64,000 nt of DNA, taken from Okapia johnstoni (Eukaryota > Chordata > Mammalia > Artiodactyla > Giraffidae). The stretch spans positions 47,870,001-47,934,000 of the forward strand of contig CM044312.1 in the NCBI GenBank assembly GCA_024291935.2, written 5' to 3'. The position numbers were made by a program, and so were the translations under genes. The notes below the pieces were generated by a model. It was not told the origin of the DNA and made no database searches. It saw only the letters and a program-made list of their open reading frames with translations. Of the stretch, positions 35,406 through 48,149 are shown piece after piece (within the stretch, counting starts at the first letter, position 1; the number at the start of each line of letters is the position of its first letter).

Positions 35406-35975
35406 GGATAGTTGGGATGACTGTGGAAGAAGCTAAGGTGGAGGGGATAAAGGAACAAATAGTAGAACTTAAACAGTTCTACTTTAAGTTAGTATTAAGC
35501 ATCTGGGTGAAAATTCTGAGAGGTCAACAATAAAATGGGAAAGGGAAGATAAATGGATTTTACATTTAAGATATGTCTGGCATTCTGGCAAGCCAGGATT
35601 TCCTACAGAATCCTCTACAGAATAGTGATTCAGCAAGATATAATTAGGTTTTATAAGGATAAAAGTTTAGGAAAATCTGGGCCAAACAAATTAAAATGGG
35701 TTTCCTGGTTATATAATGAATGTTTCAGAGCCTCTCACTTGCTCATGGACAGCATTTGTTTTTTATTTCATTTATATCTGTGTCACTCTTCTTAGAAAGG
35801 CCTTAAGTCTCAAGGTTTATATAAGACATACTCAGATGAGGAAACTTAATCTTAGGTTGACTAGTTTCTCAAGCACGAGGTTAATTTTTTCAAGCCCTCA
35901 ACTCACCATTAAACAGTAAAAGCTCAAATTTGAAGCCAGATCTAGATGAGTCCAAAGTCCATATACTTTTCATAT
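35406..35975. other. Non-coding, no recognised feature
   Basis: AT-rich sequence with short open frames only. Confidence 0.45.
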
Positions 35976-36266
35976 TGTTGTTGTTTGGTTGCTAAGTCGT
36001 GTCCAACTCTTTCCAATCCCATGGACTGCAGCATGCCAGGCTTCCCTATCCTTCACTATCTCCCAGAGTTTGCTGAAATTCATGTCCATTGATTTGGTGA
36101 AGCCAGTCAACCATCTCATCCTCTATCACTCCCTTCTCCTCCTGCCCTCAATCTTTCCCAGCATCAGGATCTTTTTCCAATGAGTCAGCTCTTTGCATCA
36201 GGTAGCCAAACTATTGGAGCTTCAGCTTCAGCATCACTCCTTCCAATGAATATTCAGGGTTGATTT
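35976..36266 (-). mobile_element. BovB 3'-related (Bov-A lineage) fragment
   Basis: Starts with a GTTGTTGTTTGG tail rather than the GTTCAGTTCAG terminus, then runs through the complement of the BovB 3' region (CCATCTCATCCTCTATCACT; GCATCAGGTAGCCAAAC). Diverged. Confidence 0.82.
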
Positions 36267-37317
36267 CATATATATCATTATGTAAATGACATAGTACAAC
36301 AAAATCTGACTCCATGCAACTTTTGACAAAAAAGTAGAATTCTGGGTTAACTGGATTATCTTGGCATGCCATTTGCAAGATTTATAGGTGCTGAAATTGT
36401 GAGTGATTTAAGGGCATGTTTATTTGCAAAAAAGTGAAACTCACATGCCCAGAAATTCCTTCAAAATTAATTTCTAGCTTCCTTCCATTTGGAAAATAAT
36501 TTTAGGGGGATGGCTGAAGCCCTCAATCCTTTAAGACTCATGGCAAAAGAAATGTTTTCCGCTGAGAAATGCTTTTTGCTGAAGTAAATGTAGTCCTATT
36601 TTTTCAGAATGAACCTCTTTTTTGCTATCCATTATGACTAAATTTTTTATAAAAAAATCAGGATACACAATGTGGCAAATACAAGGATAAAACTGGGTAC
36701 AAAGTGTGTGTGGATGGTCCTGGGAAATCTTTCAATGTCATCACCGTAAGCCATCACTTGTCACTAAGGTGACAAGAAACTAACTTCTCTTTGATTCCAA
36801 AAGAGACAGTGTTGTCATTGGGAGCAATCCCCATGCAAGCACTTAGATCATTTCAGTGCTTCCCTCATCTGTTCTGCACACATTATCTCATTGGATCCTC
36901 ACTATCACTCTTGAAAGGAGTTAATGCAGCTCTTCAACAGAGACTCAGGTGGATGAAGTAGCAGAGCTGGGACAGACCCCAAGTTCACTGGACTGGTCAT
37001 TCATTTGATAAACAAATACATGTTAGCTTCTATGGAGTTTAGTTCTACTATGCACTAAAGACTCCATGCAGGCACAGAAAAACAAAAGAGACAAAGTGTC
37101 TGCCTTCATGAAGCTTCCCGTATAAAGGAGACAAGAAAGAGGAAAGCTATTAAGAATATCAAAGCAGGATAAAGGGTTAGAGAGGGATGGTGCGGGAGTG
37201 GTGTTTTGAGGTCAGGTGGGGTGATCAGGGGAGGCCCCTCTGAGGAGGTGACATATGAGAAGATCTGAAGGTACTGGAGAGTTTCAAGTGACTGTCTAGA
37301 GAGAAGAGGGTTCCACG
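36267..37317. other. Non-coding, with an old MIR-like piece
   Basis: A MIR-like complement is suggested at about 36860-37010 (ACATTATCTCATTGGATCCT; GAGACTCAGGTGG). Nothing else was recognised. Confidence 0.45.
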
Positions 37318-37326
37318 CTGGAGAAT

Positions 37327-37593
37327 GCTGCTGCTGCTAAGTTGCTTCAGTCGTGTCCGACTCTGTGGACCCCATAGACAGCAGCCCACCCGACTCCTCC
37401 ATCCCTGGGATTCTCCAGGCAAGAATACTGGAGTGGGTTTCCATTTCCTTCTCCAACGCATGCACACATGCTAAGTCACTTCAGTCATGTCCAACTCTGT
37501 GCGACCCTATGGACAGAAGCCCAACAGGCTCCTCTGTCCACGGGATTCTCTAGGCAAGAATACTGAAGTGGGTTGCCATTTCCTTCTCCAAGC
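37327..37593 (-). mobile_element. BovA2 dimeric SINE with 9-bp target-site duplication
   Basis: Two BovA bodies in tandem, 37327-37455 and 37456-37593, the first beginning with a (GCT)n tail. CTGGAGAAT flanks at 37318-37326 and 37594-37602. Confidence 0.92.
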
Positions 37594-37602
37594 CTGGAGA
37601 AT

Positions 37603-38640
37603 AGTGATTGCAGAGACCCCTTAACTAGAGAAATCAGGATGGAAGCCAGGATGGCAGCAGTGTGAGAGTGATGGGGAGGGTGGTACAAATGGGATCAGGT
37701 ATCAGGTCATGCAGGGTGTTGAAGGCCAACATGTGTTTGGGGGGCTCACTTCTTCCCAGCTCTGATGTTTCCATCATTGGTAAGGCTGGCCTCTTGCCAC
37801 CCTCTTGTTCATTCTGAGGAGGGTAGGATGAGAGGTAGAAAGATTTATTGGATAGATACATGTGGATAAATTGGGCATGTTGGGCTCAGCTCTCCTGGTG
37901 TTTCCCCAGGAAATAGTGCTGTCTCCACTAACGTGGGCTGTGCATGTCTGTGCAAGTCTTCTCTAGTCTGGGCTTTAGTCCACTTCCCTATAAGCACCAA
38001 CCCAACCCAGTCACTTTTAGTAAGAAAGGTAATATTTTACTCTCCACCTGCCTTGCTCTTTTGTCTTCTCAGTTACCCCAGACCTCAGGCAACAGCAAAA
38101 AGTTTGCTATTTGGGGAGGCTCCTTCAGAAACTCCAACAGAATGGAATTTGGGCTTTATACTAAGGGTAATGGGCTGGAATTTTTTCCCACTACACCCCC
38201 CTGTCTCTATTATTCTGTAAACATTTCATCATATATGTAATTGAAAAAAGAAGTGGTTACTAGTATCAGCTTCACTCACATATCCAGAATTTGAAGTTCC
38301 CTACAGTCTGTCTGGCTTGCCCACACCAGCCTTGGAAACTTATGAAAATGGATGGTGAAAAATTATTTCTAAAATCAAACCATCCAAAATATCTTCACAC
38401 AGATAATAAAAGGGCAACAAAGTCACAACCAGACTATTCAACAGTAACAAAAGGATGCAGTTCTGAATCATCTCATTAAATATCCTAAAATCAAGTGTGA
38501 TAGCGTCACAAGTGGAGACAACAGAAAAAGCCCACAGACTTGTTCACCTAGTTCTTGAGCCATGGAAACACCCTCTATTACTGCTTCTTTAGCAATTACT
38601 GAAAGCAAAACAAAACAAAACTATTTTCATTCTCTTATTT
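37603..38640. other. Non-coding, no recognised feature
   Basis: Several 60-100-codon frames in two frames overlap without motif or splice support. Confidence 0.45.
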
Positions 38641-38649
38641 GCTGCATTT

Positions 38650-39065
38650 GGACTTGTCCACACCATCTTGCCAAAGTCATTAGTGATTTCCATGTTCCCC
38701 ACTTTGCAAAAAAAAAAAGTTTTGGCCATTATCTCAAGTGACTTCTTTGACACACTGACATTACCCCTTTGGTAAATTCTAGAATGTTCTCCTTCATGGC
38801 TCCCTCTTCTTCTGTCTTCCTTTAAATACTGGGTTTGTCAGGAATTTATTACTGGTCCACAGCTTATCTCACTCCACACACTCTCTCCATGGTGGTCTCA
38901 TAACTTTGAGTAGCACTTTCTATTGACACCACTCAAAATAATAGTTCCTCTTAAGAGCTGTGGGCTCATCTATTCAACTGCCTGCTGAACATTTTCACCT
39001 GATGTCCCATGGGCATATTACACTTAACTTGTCAAAATGGAGCCTAATTTGTCTGCTAAACAGTG
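38650..39065 (+). mobile_element. L2 LINE fragment
   Basis: Phrases CTGAACATTTTCACCTGATG and TCCCATGGGCATATTACACT correspond to the L2 3' coding/UTR transition ('...CACCTGGATGTCCC...'). Confidence 0.55.
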
Positions 39066-39213
39066 AAGTGAACACATTTGTTTCTGCTCCTTCATGAAAC
39101 CCTGTTAAAGTGAAAAAGATACTTTTAAAGGTATAAATCCCATGCCCACCTAAATAGAAAAAGCAAAAGCAAATACAGCACATCAAATTTTGTTGTTGTT
39201 AGATGGAGTGTGG

Positions 39214-39480
39214 CGAAGGCAATGGCACCCCACTCCAGTACTCTTGCCTGGAAAATCCCATGGACGGAGGAGCCTGGTAGGCTACAGTTCGTGGGGTCGC
39301 TAAGGGTCGGACACGACTGAGCGACTTCACTTTCACTTTTCCCTTTCATGCACTGGAGAAGGAAATGGCAACCCACTCCAGTGTTCTTGCCTGGAGAATC
39401 CCAGGGACAGGGGAGCCTGGTGGCCTGCCATCTATGGGGTCGCACAGAGTCGGACACGACTGAAGAGACTTAGCAGTAGC
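39214..39480 (+). mobile_element. BovA2 dimeric SINE with perfect 13-bp target-site duplication
   Basis: Two BovA monomers (39214-39335 and about 39350-39480), each ending GTCGGACACGACTGA, with a short tail AGCAGTAGC. The duplication AGATGGAGTGTGG is at 39201-39213 and 39481-39493. High similarity between monomer ends and a perfect duplication suggest a fairly young insertion. Confidence 0.96.
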
Positions 39481-39508
39481 AGATGGAGTGTGGAACTAAC
39501 ATGTACGT

Positions 39509-39735
39509 GTGTGTGTGCATGCATGTGTGCTTAGCCGTGTCCAACCCTTTGTGACCCCATAGACTGTAGCCCACCAGGCTCCTCTGTCCAGGGGATTTTC
39601 CAGGCACGAATACTGGAGTGGGTTGCCATTTCCTCCTCCAAGGGATATTTCTGACCCAGGGATCAAACCCATGTCTCCTATACCTCCTGCAATGCACACA
39701 GATTCTTTACTACTGACCCACTGGGGAAGCCCTCA
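39509..39735 (-). mobile_element. Bov-tA SINE
   Basis: Complement of body and head, with a short GTGTGTGTG tail on the left and the head ending CCCACTGGGGAAGCC. It lies between a BovA2 and an L1 tail. Confidence 0.92.
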
Positions 39736-39744
39736 CACATACAC

Positions 39745-39950
39745 ACTGCTAAATTTAAAACAGGTAAACAACAAGAACCTACTGTATATCACAGGGAACT
39801 CTGCTCCCTGTAATATCCTAAATGGGAAAAGAATTTGAAAGAGAATAGACACGTTTACCTATAACTGAATCACTCTGCTGTATACCTGAATCTGACACAA
39901 TATTATTAATCAACTATGCTCCAATATAAAATAAAAATTTAAAAAAGTGA
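39745..39950 (+). mobile_element. L1 LINE 3' end
   Basis: ACTGTATATCACAGGGAACT, TCACTCTGCTGTATACCTGA and CAACTATGCTCCAATATAAA, ending in an A-rich tail: the ruminant L1 3' UTR, 5' truncated. Confidence 0.85.
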
Positions 39951-40539
39951 ACAAATCATTTGCGGATAATGAAACGAGAAACAAACTAATTAATTTACAT
40001 TACAAACACAGAAAGGTTCAAAAATAGTACTGGATACAAAGAGGGTAAAAGTGAGGTGTGAGGCTGAAAACAGAGGAATTGATGAAACTCTATAACAGCA
40101 GGTAGAGCTTCAGATGCCCTTCCCCACTCCATCAGGGGAAAGAAGAGACTTAGTCTATAGAAAAATTATTCTTTGGGAAATTAAACTAGAGAAATTCTTG
40201 TATTGGGAATATGAAACAGAAAAAGTTGGGAATGAGGCACTCAATTGAAAACTAAGAGAAAGTCTACCTACTGACATACCCCAAACATGCCCCTTAACAC
40301 TCAGCTCTAAGAAAACTGTCTCCGAAGCTCTCCACGCCTCCATCTCTCACTCTGTGCAGGAAACTGAAGGATTCTTCTCTGGAATACGTGAAGCATCTTA
40401 GAGAAAGGACCTATACATATGGACACGTGAGGTCCGCCAATGAAAACTCTTGGACCTACCAATCAATTTCAGGGAATTTCTGAAAAATCCCTTCAACACA
40501 ATGGGGCTTCCAACCATGAACTCAATTTCTCATACTTAA

Positions 40540-42300
40540 CATAAACCAGACTGCAAAGAGCCACTGGACATTGGAAGAAAGCCTCTAATTTGAAAAAGAA
40601 AGAAAGAAACTATTTGAAGAAAAAAACTCAGGAAAAAAACTATAATGCATAGAACAGAATAGCTCTTCCAAAACAAAAAAATATCTTTCAGGAGGTAAGA
40701 AAAGACATTGCATTCACCAAACAATAGAATGTTATATGAAGAACGAACAAACAGCAAGAATGAGCTCCTGAAAATTAAAACTAGGTCATAGTAATTTTAA
40801 AATTTTGATAAAAAGAGTAGAACAGTAAAGTCAAAGAAATCTTGTGGAAAATACATCTAAAAGAGAAAACAGGACTTTAAAAAATAGAAGGAAAAAACAA
40901 TACAAAAATTAAGAAATTGGTTCTGGAAGACTAATCTCTGACTAATGGAAGCGCTAGAAAAAGGCGGCAGATAAATTTCAGGGTATGAAATTATTAAAGA
41001 AATAATACAAAAACATTTAGCAGAGGTATAGACATGATTTCCAGATTTAAAGGAATCATCAGGTTCCTGGATCAAGGAACAAGAAGACATAGAACAAATT
41101 CCAAAAACAAAGAGACTATAGCAAACTTGAGAGAACAAAGAGAGACAGAGGGGAAAACAGAGATAGTATCTAAAAAGAATCAAGAACAAAACTGGCACTG
41201 GACTAAACAGCAGCAATGGCAGCTAAAAGACACTGTAGGAAAAATGCCTTTAAAATGCTCAGAGGAAAACTATTTTCAAACTATAATACATACTCAGCCA
41301 AACTATCAAACAAAAATGATTATAAATTAAAGAAACATTCAAGTGCACATAAAGCCTCAAAACATTGACTCATATATCACTTCTCAGAAAGCTACCAACA
41401 TATGGGTCCCACCAACACAAGAAAGTGAACCCAAAGGCAAAAAACATGGGATCCCACTAACAGGGAACTAACAAAGGAGAGGTCCCAAGATAACAGCTGT
41501 GCCTGAAGAAAAACCAGTGCAGACTGAAGCAGTGACAGAGAAGAATCCAGGGAAGATCCTTAAGAAAAAAATAAAAATCAATAGATATTGATATGGTTCC
41601 ATCCCTGGGTCGGGAAGATGCCCTGGAGAAGGAAATGGCAACCCACTCTAGTATTCTTGCCTGCAGAATCCCAAGGAGAGAGAATCTTGGGGGTTCAGAC
41701 CATGGAGTCGCAAAGAGTTGGACAGGACTGAACGACCAACACTTTCTCATACACACACACACAAATGTATATATATGACTGATTACTTCATGAGTTTTGT
41801 GAAAAATCCTATCTAAGGATACTAGAGTTCTCTCAGCGAGTTTGGACAGAAGTTCTGATAGTGGCATAGAAAACTAAACAATCTGAAAAGAGGCAATTAT
41901 TAACTCAATGAAGAATATCAAATCATACAAGAAAGGCATTGCAATCAGTGTACACTACTTAGCTCAGGAGTGAGCAATACTTATACAATCAGTATAGTAA
42001 ACAGAAGATACGGATTATAGCAACAACAAAAAATTCTGTAACACTTTGAACAGGGCAGAGGGTAGGAAAGCTGGGGTTTAATGTATGTAAGAATGCTAAA
42101 TTCTGACTTTGGTTAGTAGGAGTTAATAGAAAATACCTCAGACTGATAAAAACCAATAAATCAAGAAATAGACTAAGCAGATTACTTAGAAATGTGAAGT
42201 TAAAGACTGGAAGAAACAGGTAAAAGGGTATGGAAGGAGACCTCAGAGATAAGGGAAGGCTGGGGAGGGGTCAGACAGAGGCCTAAAGTTTTTTGTTATG
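40540..42300 (+). mobile_element. L1-lineage (HAL1/L1M-like) fragment, interrupted by a SINE
   Basis: Purine-rich sense strand with phrases GCACTGGACTAAACAGCAGC and ATGCCTTTAAAATGCTCAGA, typical of an old L1/HAL1 ORF1-side region. Interrupted by a Bov SINE at about 41594-41767. Limits are approximate. Confidence 0.6.
41594..41767 (+). mobile_element. Bov-tA SINE fragment with CA tail
   Basis: Starts within the tRNA-derived part (GGTTCCATCCCTGGGTCGGG), has the BovA body, and ends at TTGGACAGGACTGAACGACC with a short CACACACACAC tail. Confidence 0.88.
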
Positions 42301-42389
42301 AAAATTTTAATAAGACTTGGATTTTTAACTTATGTAGGTGAATTATGCTGACAAACATCAAAATCAGAAAAAAGAAGAACAAAGACAGA

Positions 42390-42945
42390 GGTTAGTTGAA
42401 AGAAGGAAATAATAAATACTAGGGCAGAAATAAATGAAATAGAGACTTAGAAAAGATCAGTGAAACTAAGCTGGATTTTTGAAAAGATAAATAAAATTGA
42501 CAGACTTTTAGCCTGACTCATCAAAAAAACATAAAAGAGAGGGGGTCCAAATAAATAGCATTTAAAATGAGAGAGGAAGACATTACTGTCAAAATCACAG
42601 AAATACAAATAATCATAAGAGAACACTCTGGATAGTTATATACCAACATATTGGTCAATCTAGAAAAAATGGATTGATTCCTAGAAACATACAATCTTCC
42701 AAGACTGAGTCAGGAAGAAAGAGAAAACCTGGAGAGACCAATTACTAGTGATGACATTGACCAGTAATCAAAAACCTCCCAATAAACAAAGGTCCAGGAC
42801 AGATGACTTCACAGGGGAATTCTAACAAACATTTATAGACTTTATACCTATCCTTCTCAAACTATTCCAAAAAATTGAAGAGGAGAGAACATTTCCAAAC
42901 TTATTCTATGAAGCTAGCATTACCCTGATACCCAAACCACTTTGT
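42390..42945 (+). mobile_element. L1 ORF2 fragment
   Basis: GATGACTTCACAGGGGAATT, TATCCTTCTCAAACTATTCC and GCATTACCCTGATACCCAAA are the conserved L1 ORF2 segment between endonuclease and RT. Frames are broken. Confidence 0.85.
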
Positions 42946-43091
42946 CAACAGGTACATCCTTTGGCAAATCAATTCACTTCTCTCTCTAGACTTCACTTCC
43001 TTCATTTGCAAATTATGGGGATTAGATGTACTATATAATTCCCATCATGCCCTCCTGTCTTGGAATTTCTAGGATTCTAAAAAGTAGCCAA

Positions 43092-43227
43092 GGGGGAAGA
43101 TCCCCTGGAGAAAGAAATGGCAATCCACTCCAGTATTCTTGCCTGGAAAATCCCATGGACAGAGGAGCCTGGCGGGCTACAGTCCTGGGGTCACAAGAGT
43201 TGGACACGACTTAGTGACTAAACCACC
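43092..43227 (+). mobile_element. BovA SINE fragment
   Basis: GGGGGAAGATCCCCTGGAG to GGACACGACTTAGTGACTAA; head missing. Confidence 0.88.
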
Positions 43228-43491
43228 ATACAAAGGTTAACTTTCTACATTTTTTTGTGGCCCACCTTGGGAGCTTACCCGCTTTACCCCAGTGAGGGCT
43301 TTCCCTGCAACAATCACATTTCTGGATCCTGCAAACGTGGAGGCCTCTCCACATTCTTTCTCCATACAAACAGTTTTCTCTTCTTTAACAGAACTCAATG
43401 CATTAGGGATTTTTCTAGGCATAAAATAAAGCACAAACTACTTTGCTAAAACTTGTGGGGGTATCAAAAATTAAAAAGGCATAGAACTTAC

Positions 43492-43579
43492 CTTCAGGAA
43501 AAGAAGGCAGGCATGCACAAAACCCAGTATCTGCAGGCAGACTGGTTGAGTTCTGCAATAAGGGACAAGAAACTTCATC
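43492..43579 (-). other. Candidate 5' non-coding exon of CPVL
   Basis: On the minus strand this segment ends at CTGAAG followed by a strong GTAAGT donor (43491-43486). It can begin at either of two acceptors: TTACAG (exon from 43579, 88 nt) or TTATTGCAG (exon from 43552, 61 nt). It is a good splice-bounded candidate for the upstream exon implied by the acceptor at 29044, but there is no transcript evidence. It could equally be a chance match. Confidence 0.3.
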
Positions 43580-43937
43580 CTGTAAGACACCACTAATAAA
43601 CACAAGGCTTACTCAAGTCCTCACTGGCTGATTACCTCACTCCCAATGCCAATCCTATTGCTCACTGTGCCACTGGCTACTTCCAATTTCAAGAACAAAG
43701 GATAAAGAGAACAGATAGACACATCAGAGTCAATCACAATAAATTACAGAGTCAATATAAATTCTGCTGTAAGCCCTGTATCCTATCCCACTCTCTTTCC
43801 AAAGCCTTGGGATGGAAGGAAAGTAAGAAAAAAGGAGAACATGACTTTAGGTATGTAAGCAACTGGGACAATGGGAAAAGCAGGAAACTGATAGAGTGAA
43901 ACAAGCAGGTAAACAAATAAAATAGTTTTTCTCTCTC

Positions 43938-44048
43938 GGCACTTCCCAGGTGGCGCTAGTAGTAAAGAACCTGCCTGCCAATGCAGGAGACATAAGAGAC
44001 ATGGGTTTGAGCCCTGGGTTGGGAAGATAATCTGGAGTAGGGTATGGC
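43938..44048 (+). mobile_element. Bov-tA SINE head fragment
   Basis: tRNA-like head CACTTCCCAGGTGGCGCTAG through TGGGTTTGAGCCCTGG; the BovA body is truncated. Confidence 0.85.
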
Positions 44049-44890
44049 CACTTAAAAACTCTGTACCATTAGACAAAGTACTTGCATACTGAGTGGACCT
44101 ACACTACCACTCATTGTTATGATGACAATGATACATGTACATACATAAATTCATACGCAATACTGCAGAGAGACAAAAGACAGTCTCTGCCCTCGCTTTC
44201 TAATTGAGACTGAAAAACTGCCCCTAACCATGGAATAGATGCTAATTAAATCTAATTTCCATTGCTTAGTCAGTGGTAAATTATAATAAGATGGGTTTAC
44301 AGAGCTGAGCATTTATTTATTCAGCACATAGAGCACATACAAAAGTACTAATATAAAAAGGGAGAGGGAAGTTTTGGTTGCTAAACATTTGGATAAAGGC
44401 TTGGTGACCAGGTATTCAGAATACATGTCTCACCTGAGGTTTTGTCTGGAAAGTATGACCACCATAAAGACAGGCTGATATGGTTCCCAGATTAAGTAGG
44501 AGCTGCTTTGTGAAAAGACAGACAAATTCATTAGATTACCTAGATGCCTGGCATTCAGAAATGGCGTACATGGATAAAGCACTGTATACTCTAAAAGTCT
44601 TAGATAAAAAAAAGTATTTCACTTTCTCTCTTCCCTATCCTCTGTCACTTCATTCTCCACCCTCTTTTCACAGCCTTCCACACTGTGCCTCCTGCAGTGG
44701 GAATAGGAAACGTCACTCTACTTATATAGGTATGTTCTTTAGATTGACTGTTGTAAGCTGTCAAGGAGAACAGCGGCTGCAACAACGCTGTAGATAGAAT
44801 CATCACTAAAATATTGAATACAAACTGATCATTGAACACCTATATGTTTTTCTGTTCCAAGAATTCCTATATAGTCAGATTTTCCACAAG
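44049..44890. other. Non-coding, no recognised feature
   Basis: Short open frames only. Confidence 0.45.
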
Positions 44891-44899
44891 GTCTTGTCC

Positions 44900-45520
44900 T
44901 TTTTTTCTCCATCTGTACACTCTCATTCAACCACCCCTGGATCACTAACTGCTAGTCCAGAATTTTGTTTCGTCCTGACCTTGCTACTGGGTTCCCCACT
45001 CTCAGTAGGGTCTCCTCCACATGGGTACTCAATCAGTCCCTCAAACCCATGGAGTCTAATGACAAAACATCAACATCCCTCTTGAACTCCCCCCTCCTCT
45101 GACTTCCCGATTCTTAATGACACCCAAGGCTCTAAAACCAAGTCCAAATGTCAAGTCACAGGCAAAGTCCCATCTTTCTTCCTCTTTTTCACATTTGGTG
45201 TACAAGCCAACTTTCACTTGCCCTGAGGACACATGTCAAGCCTCCTAACTTGTCTGTAAGACTTCAGGTCCTCTCCACACCAATTCAACCTAACACTGAT
45301 GCTTCAGGGAGCTTTCTAAAGCACATTTCTTTCCTCAAATGCCTTCAATGATTCCCAAATGCAACCAGAATAAAATATAAACTTCCTGCCATGAAATTCA
45401 ACATCTCCCACAATGTGATTCTGGCATAACTTTGCAGGCCAAAGTGATATGACCCCTTCATAAACTGTATGCTCCCACCAAATCAAGCCCTTTTTTGTTC
45501 CCTAACTTTACTTTGCCTTC
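44900..45520 (+). mobile_element. L2 LINE fragment
   Basis: Best match is at 45290-45520: CTTTCTAAAGCACATTTC, TGCCTTCAATGATTCCCAAA and CATCTCCCACAATGTGATTC, which follow the L2 3' coding region. The left part is more diverged. Confidence 0.65.
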
Positions 45521-46380
45521 TATGTCTTTACAGGTAAGCATAGCTCTAGGCAAATAGGAGACATTAAGTCAGTATCAGTTGAATGACAATAGAATCTAGG
45601 TGGGAGTATACATTACACTGTAAAATTCTCTCAGCCTTTCTGAATGTTTGAAAACTTTCCTAATCAGACATTGGGAAAAATATTAGTCCATGTAAGATGA
45701 AGGAATGAATCTCTTGGGAGCTGGGTTCTCCTCTCCAGATAACCATACACGTACAAGAAGATTATGCCAAGGGGTCTTTCTGACAGATGAGTAACAAAAT
45801 ATGGAGTTCCAAGAGGGAAAGGAGGAAGAGCTAGCCCCGGGATGCCTAAATAACTATTTCGGCCAGTAAACAACCCTAGCAATTTAAAGACTGCCACTAA
45901 CTAGAATCAGAACACAAAGAAAAAGTTAGAAGATAAGACCTAAGGATACTGGAAAGATGTGATGCTAAGAATTTGCTTTTTCAGGTTAATGCATCTAAGG
46001 ACATAGTGAGTTATTCCTCCCACCCTTATCTTGCTCCTCAGATTCTAGGTTAAAGCAGTAAAAGTAAAGCATGTGGTTTCATTCAAGGCAGTACCTGCAA
46101 TATTTCCAAGAGAGAGGACTCTCAATACTCTGGTTTTGGTTCGGTTATACTCAGCAGCATAGGTTTTATGAAGAAAGCACCTGATCACTCTCCTGTGAAC
46201 TCAGTCTATTGCTTAAATCTTTGAACTTGCAACTGCATAGCATGAAAATTCAAACTCTATTACTGATTTTGACCAACAAAGTATAGTTCTTAGCCCTCTT
46301 AGAGCTTACCCCTCTCCCAAATCAATATAGATATTAATGATTTGTTCTTCTAGAGGCACCTTTCTAATTATGCATAACTT
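45521..46380. other. Non-coding, no recognised feature
   Basis: No gene or repeat was identified. Confidence 0.45.
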
Positions 46381-46471
46381 TATTCTTGCTTGGAGAATTC
46401 TATGGACAGAGGAGCCTGGGGGACCACAGTCCATAGGGTCGCAAAGAGTCAGACGCAACACTTTCACACAC
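46381..46471 (+). mobile_element. BovA SINE fragment
   Basis: ATTCTTGCTTGGAGAATTCT to GGGTCGCAAAGAGTCAGACG; only about 90 bp of the 3' body. Confidence 0.85.
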
Positions 46472-47740
46472 TTCCCTACTTAAATTCTTTCAAAATGTTC
46501 TTAGTTCAGTCCCTAAAAATCCCACATGATTAAACCCCTGGGAATGTTAAATAAAAATAATCATGTTTGCTCTTTAAAATGAACTATACTTCCTATTAAG
46601 AATGGGTCAGTACCTATTCACCTTGGGTACTTGGAGAAAGATATAGGGGTGTCTGATGTTATCTGGGGCAGTAATTAAGTTCTTCCTCTCTTGCTGTCTT
46701 AATTCCACACATACCAGGGTAATATTCAACACAATTTTCCCCTCTAACAAATCAAACATTTTCCAAAACAAAAAGTCATGAACAAAATACTATCATGGTG
46801 TTTGCATCTTGTTTTTATTTTTTTTCAAGGTGAGTGAAGTAATAAACCCAGGGGACTTCCCTTAACAGTCTTCTAAGTCATTTGAACTGCCTGTCAGTCA
46901 AAGCTCACTTATTTCTCAGGCTATAAATTAAGCCTAGTAGAACTCCACTGTAAATTGGTTTATAAATGGGATTCACATATATTGTGGAGCCACTTATGCC
47001 CATCCCAAAGAACCAAGTCCAGTAAAAGAAGAATAAGACTGCTTCTTGCTAAGAACACTTGCATTACATTATAAAGGGTTTCCACTGGACTTAGATTAGC
47101 CTGGAGTACAAATCCAGAAAACCTAATGGGCTAAAGGGTTTTGACAACTTTTCAGACTTATTCATATGCCAACAAAGCCAGTGCAGTTACTTTCCCAAAA
47201 GTGTTCCAATTCCTATTTTGAACAACTTTCTTAAAAGTATTTTTTCAATTTAATCAAAGTCCCATTGGATTTTTTCTTTTCCTCCTTAAATCTCTGTTCT
47301 TACTCACCCCACAACAACAACAAAAAAAAGTAAAAAGTTTTCATTGCACATTTAAGGGGATGTGGAAAGGACAAGTATCTTTCAAATGGGGAGACGGAAG
47401 CTTAGTAAGCATAAATAATTTGCTCAAGGTCACCACTTAGCCAAAGGCAGAGCTAGGATTCAAATCCATACATATGCCAAAGTACCTTTTTTTTTTTTTT
47501 CCAGGACATCAAGGGAACCTAAAAGGCACTGGATGCTTCCATTTCACACACATCTCTACATGTCCCCCTGGCTCCTATGAATTCCCCTGCAAGGACCATA
47601 TCTACTTGGCAGAGAGCTCTTTCCACCTGCCCCATGTCCCTGGTTTCCTCCTGCTTCTATATTCCAGGAAAAATAGCCTTTTCTTGTGCCTGCCTTCCTT
47701 CGCTCAAGCCAAGTCTCCTTTTGTGGCACACGCACTAATC
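46472..47740. other. Non-coding, AT-rich
   Basis: A MIR complement is likely at 47375-47475 (GCTCAAGGTCACCACTTAGC; GGATTCAAATCCAT). No gene was recognised. Confidence 0.45.
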
Positions 47741-47799
47741 GAAGGCATTTTCCACTTTCTTCCATAAGATCCATGAAATCAAAACATCCCAAAGAGACT

Positions 47800-48125
47800 T
47801 GCTGAAGGAGGAGGGCGTGTCCCTCCCACCCCTCTTACTGAGAATGACTGAGGACCCCACAGCTTTGAGCTTCCCTGAAGCGCCCATGGCTTGGAAGAAG
47901 CCCAGGGGCGATGTCCTCAGATTGCATTAGTATCAGGAGCCTTCGGGAGCGTGATCCCGGCTGAGCGCGCGCAAAGCAGAATTATCCAACTTGGAAACTA
48001 CGAGCCAGCCAAAATTTCCCGACCCCATCTTATCCCACAGAGCTTTCTTCCTTTTCGGTGCCAAAGGCTGATGAGACACCTGGCCGCGCCCCACTGTGTC
48101 AAGTGCATTCTCTGCAGTACTGCAA
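47800..48125. promoter_or_regulatory. CpG-denser patch, possible promoter
   Basis: In an otherwise CpG-poor window this stretch holds more than ten CpG dinucleotides, including GAGCGCGCGC near 47964 and GGCCGCGCCCC near 48082. It is too short and weak to be called a CpG island by eye. It lies about 19 kb 5' of the CPVL start exon, a plausible but unproven position for a promoter on either strand. Confidence 0.25.
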
Positions 48126-48149
48126 CAGAATATTAGAGCAACTCGATGT

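Noticed and set aside
43237..43434. Minus-strand frame with ECGEASTF...ALTGVKR resembling a C2H2 zinc-finger linker
   Set aside because: The His pair is absent and spacing does not fit ECGKAF...HTGEKP. Treated as chance similarity.
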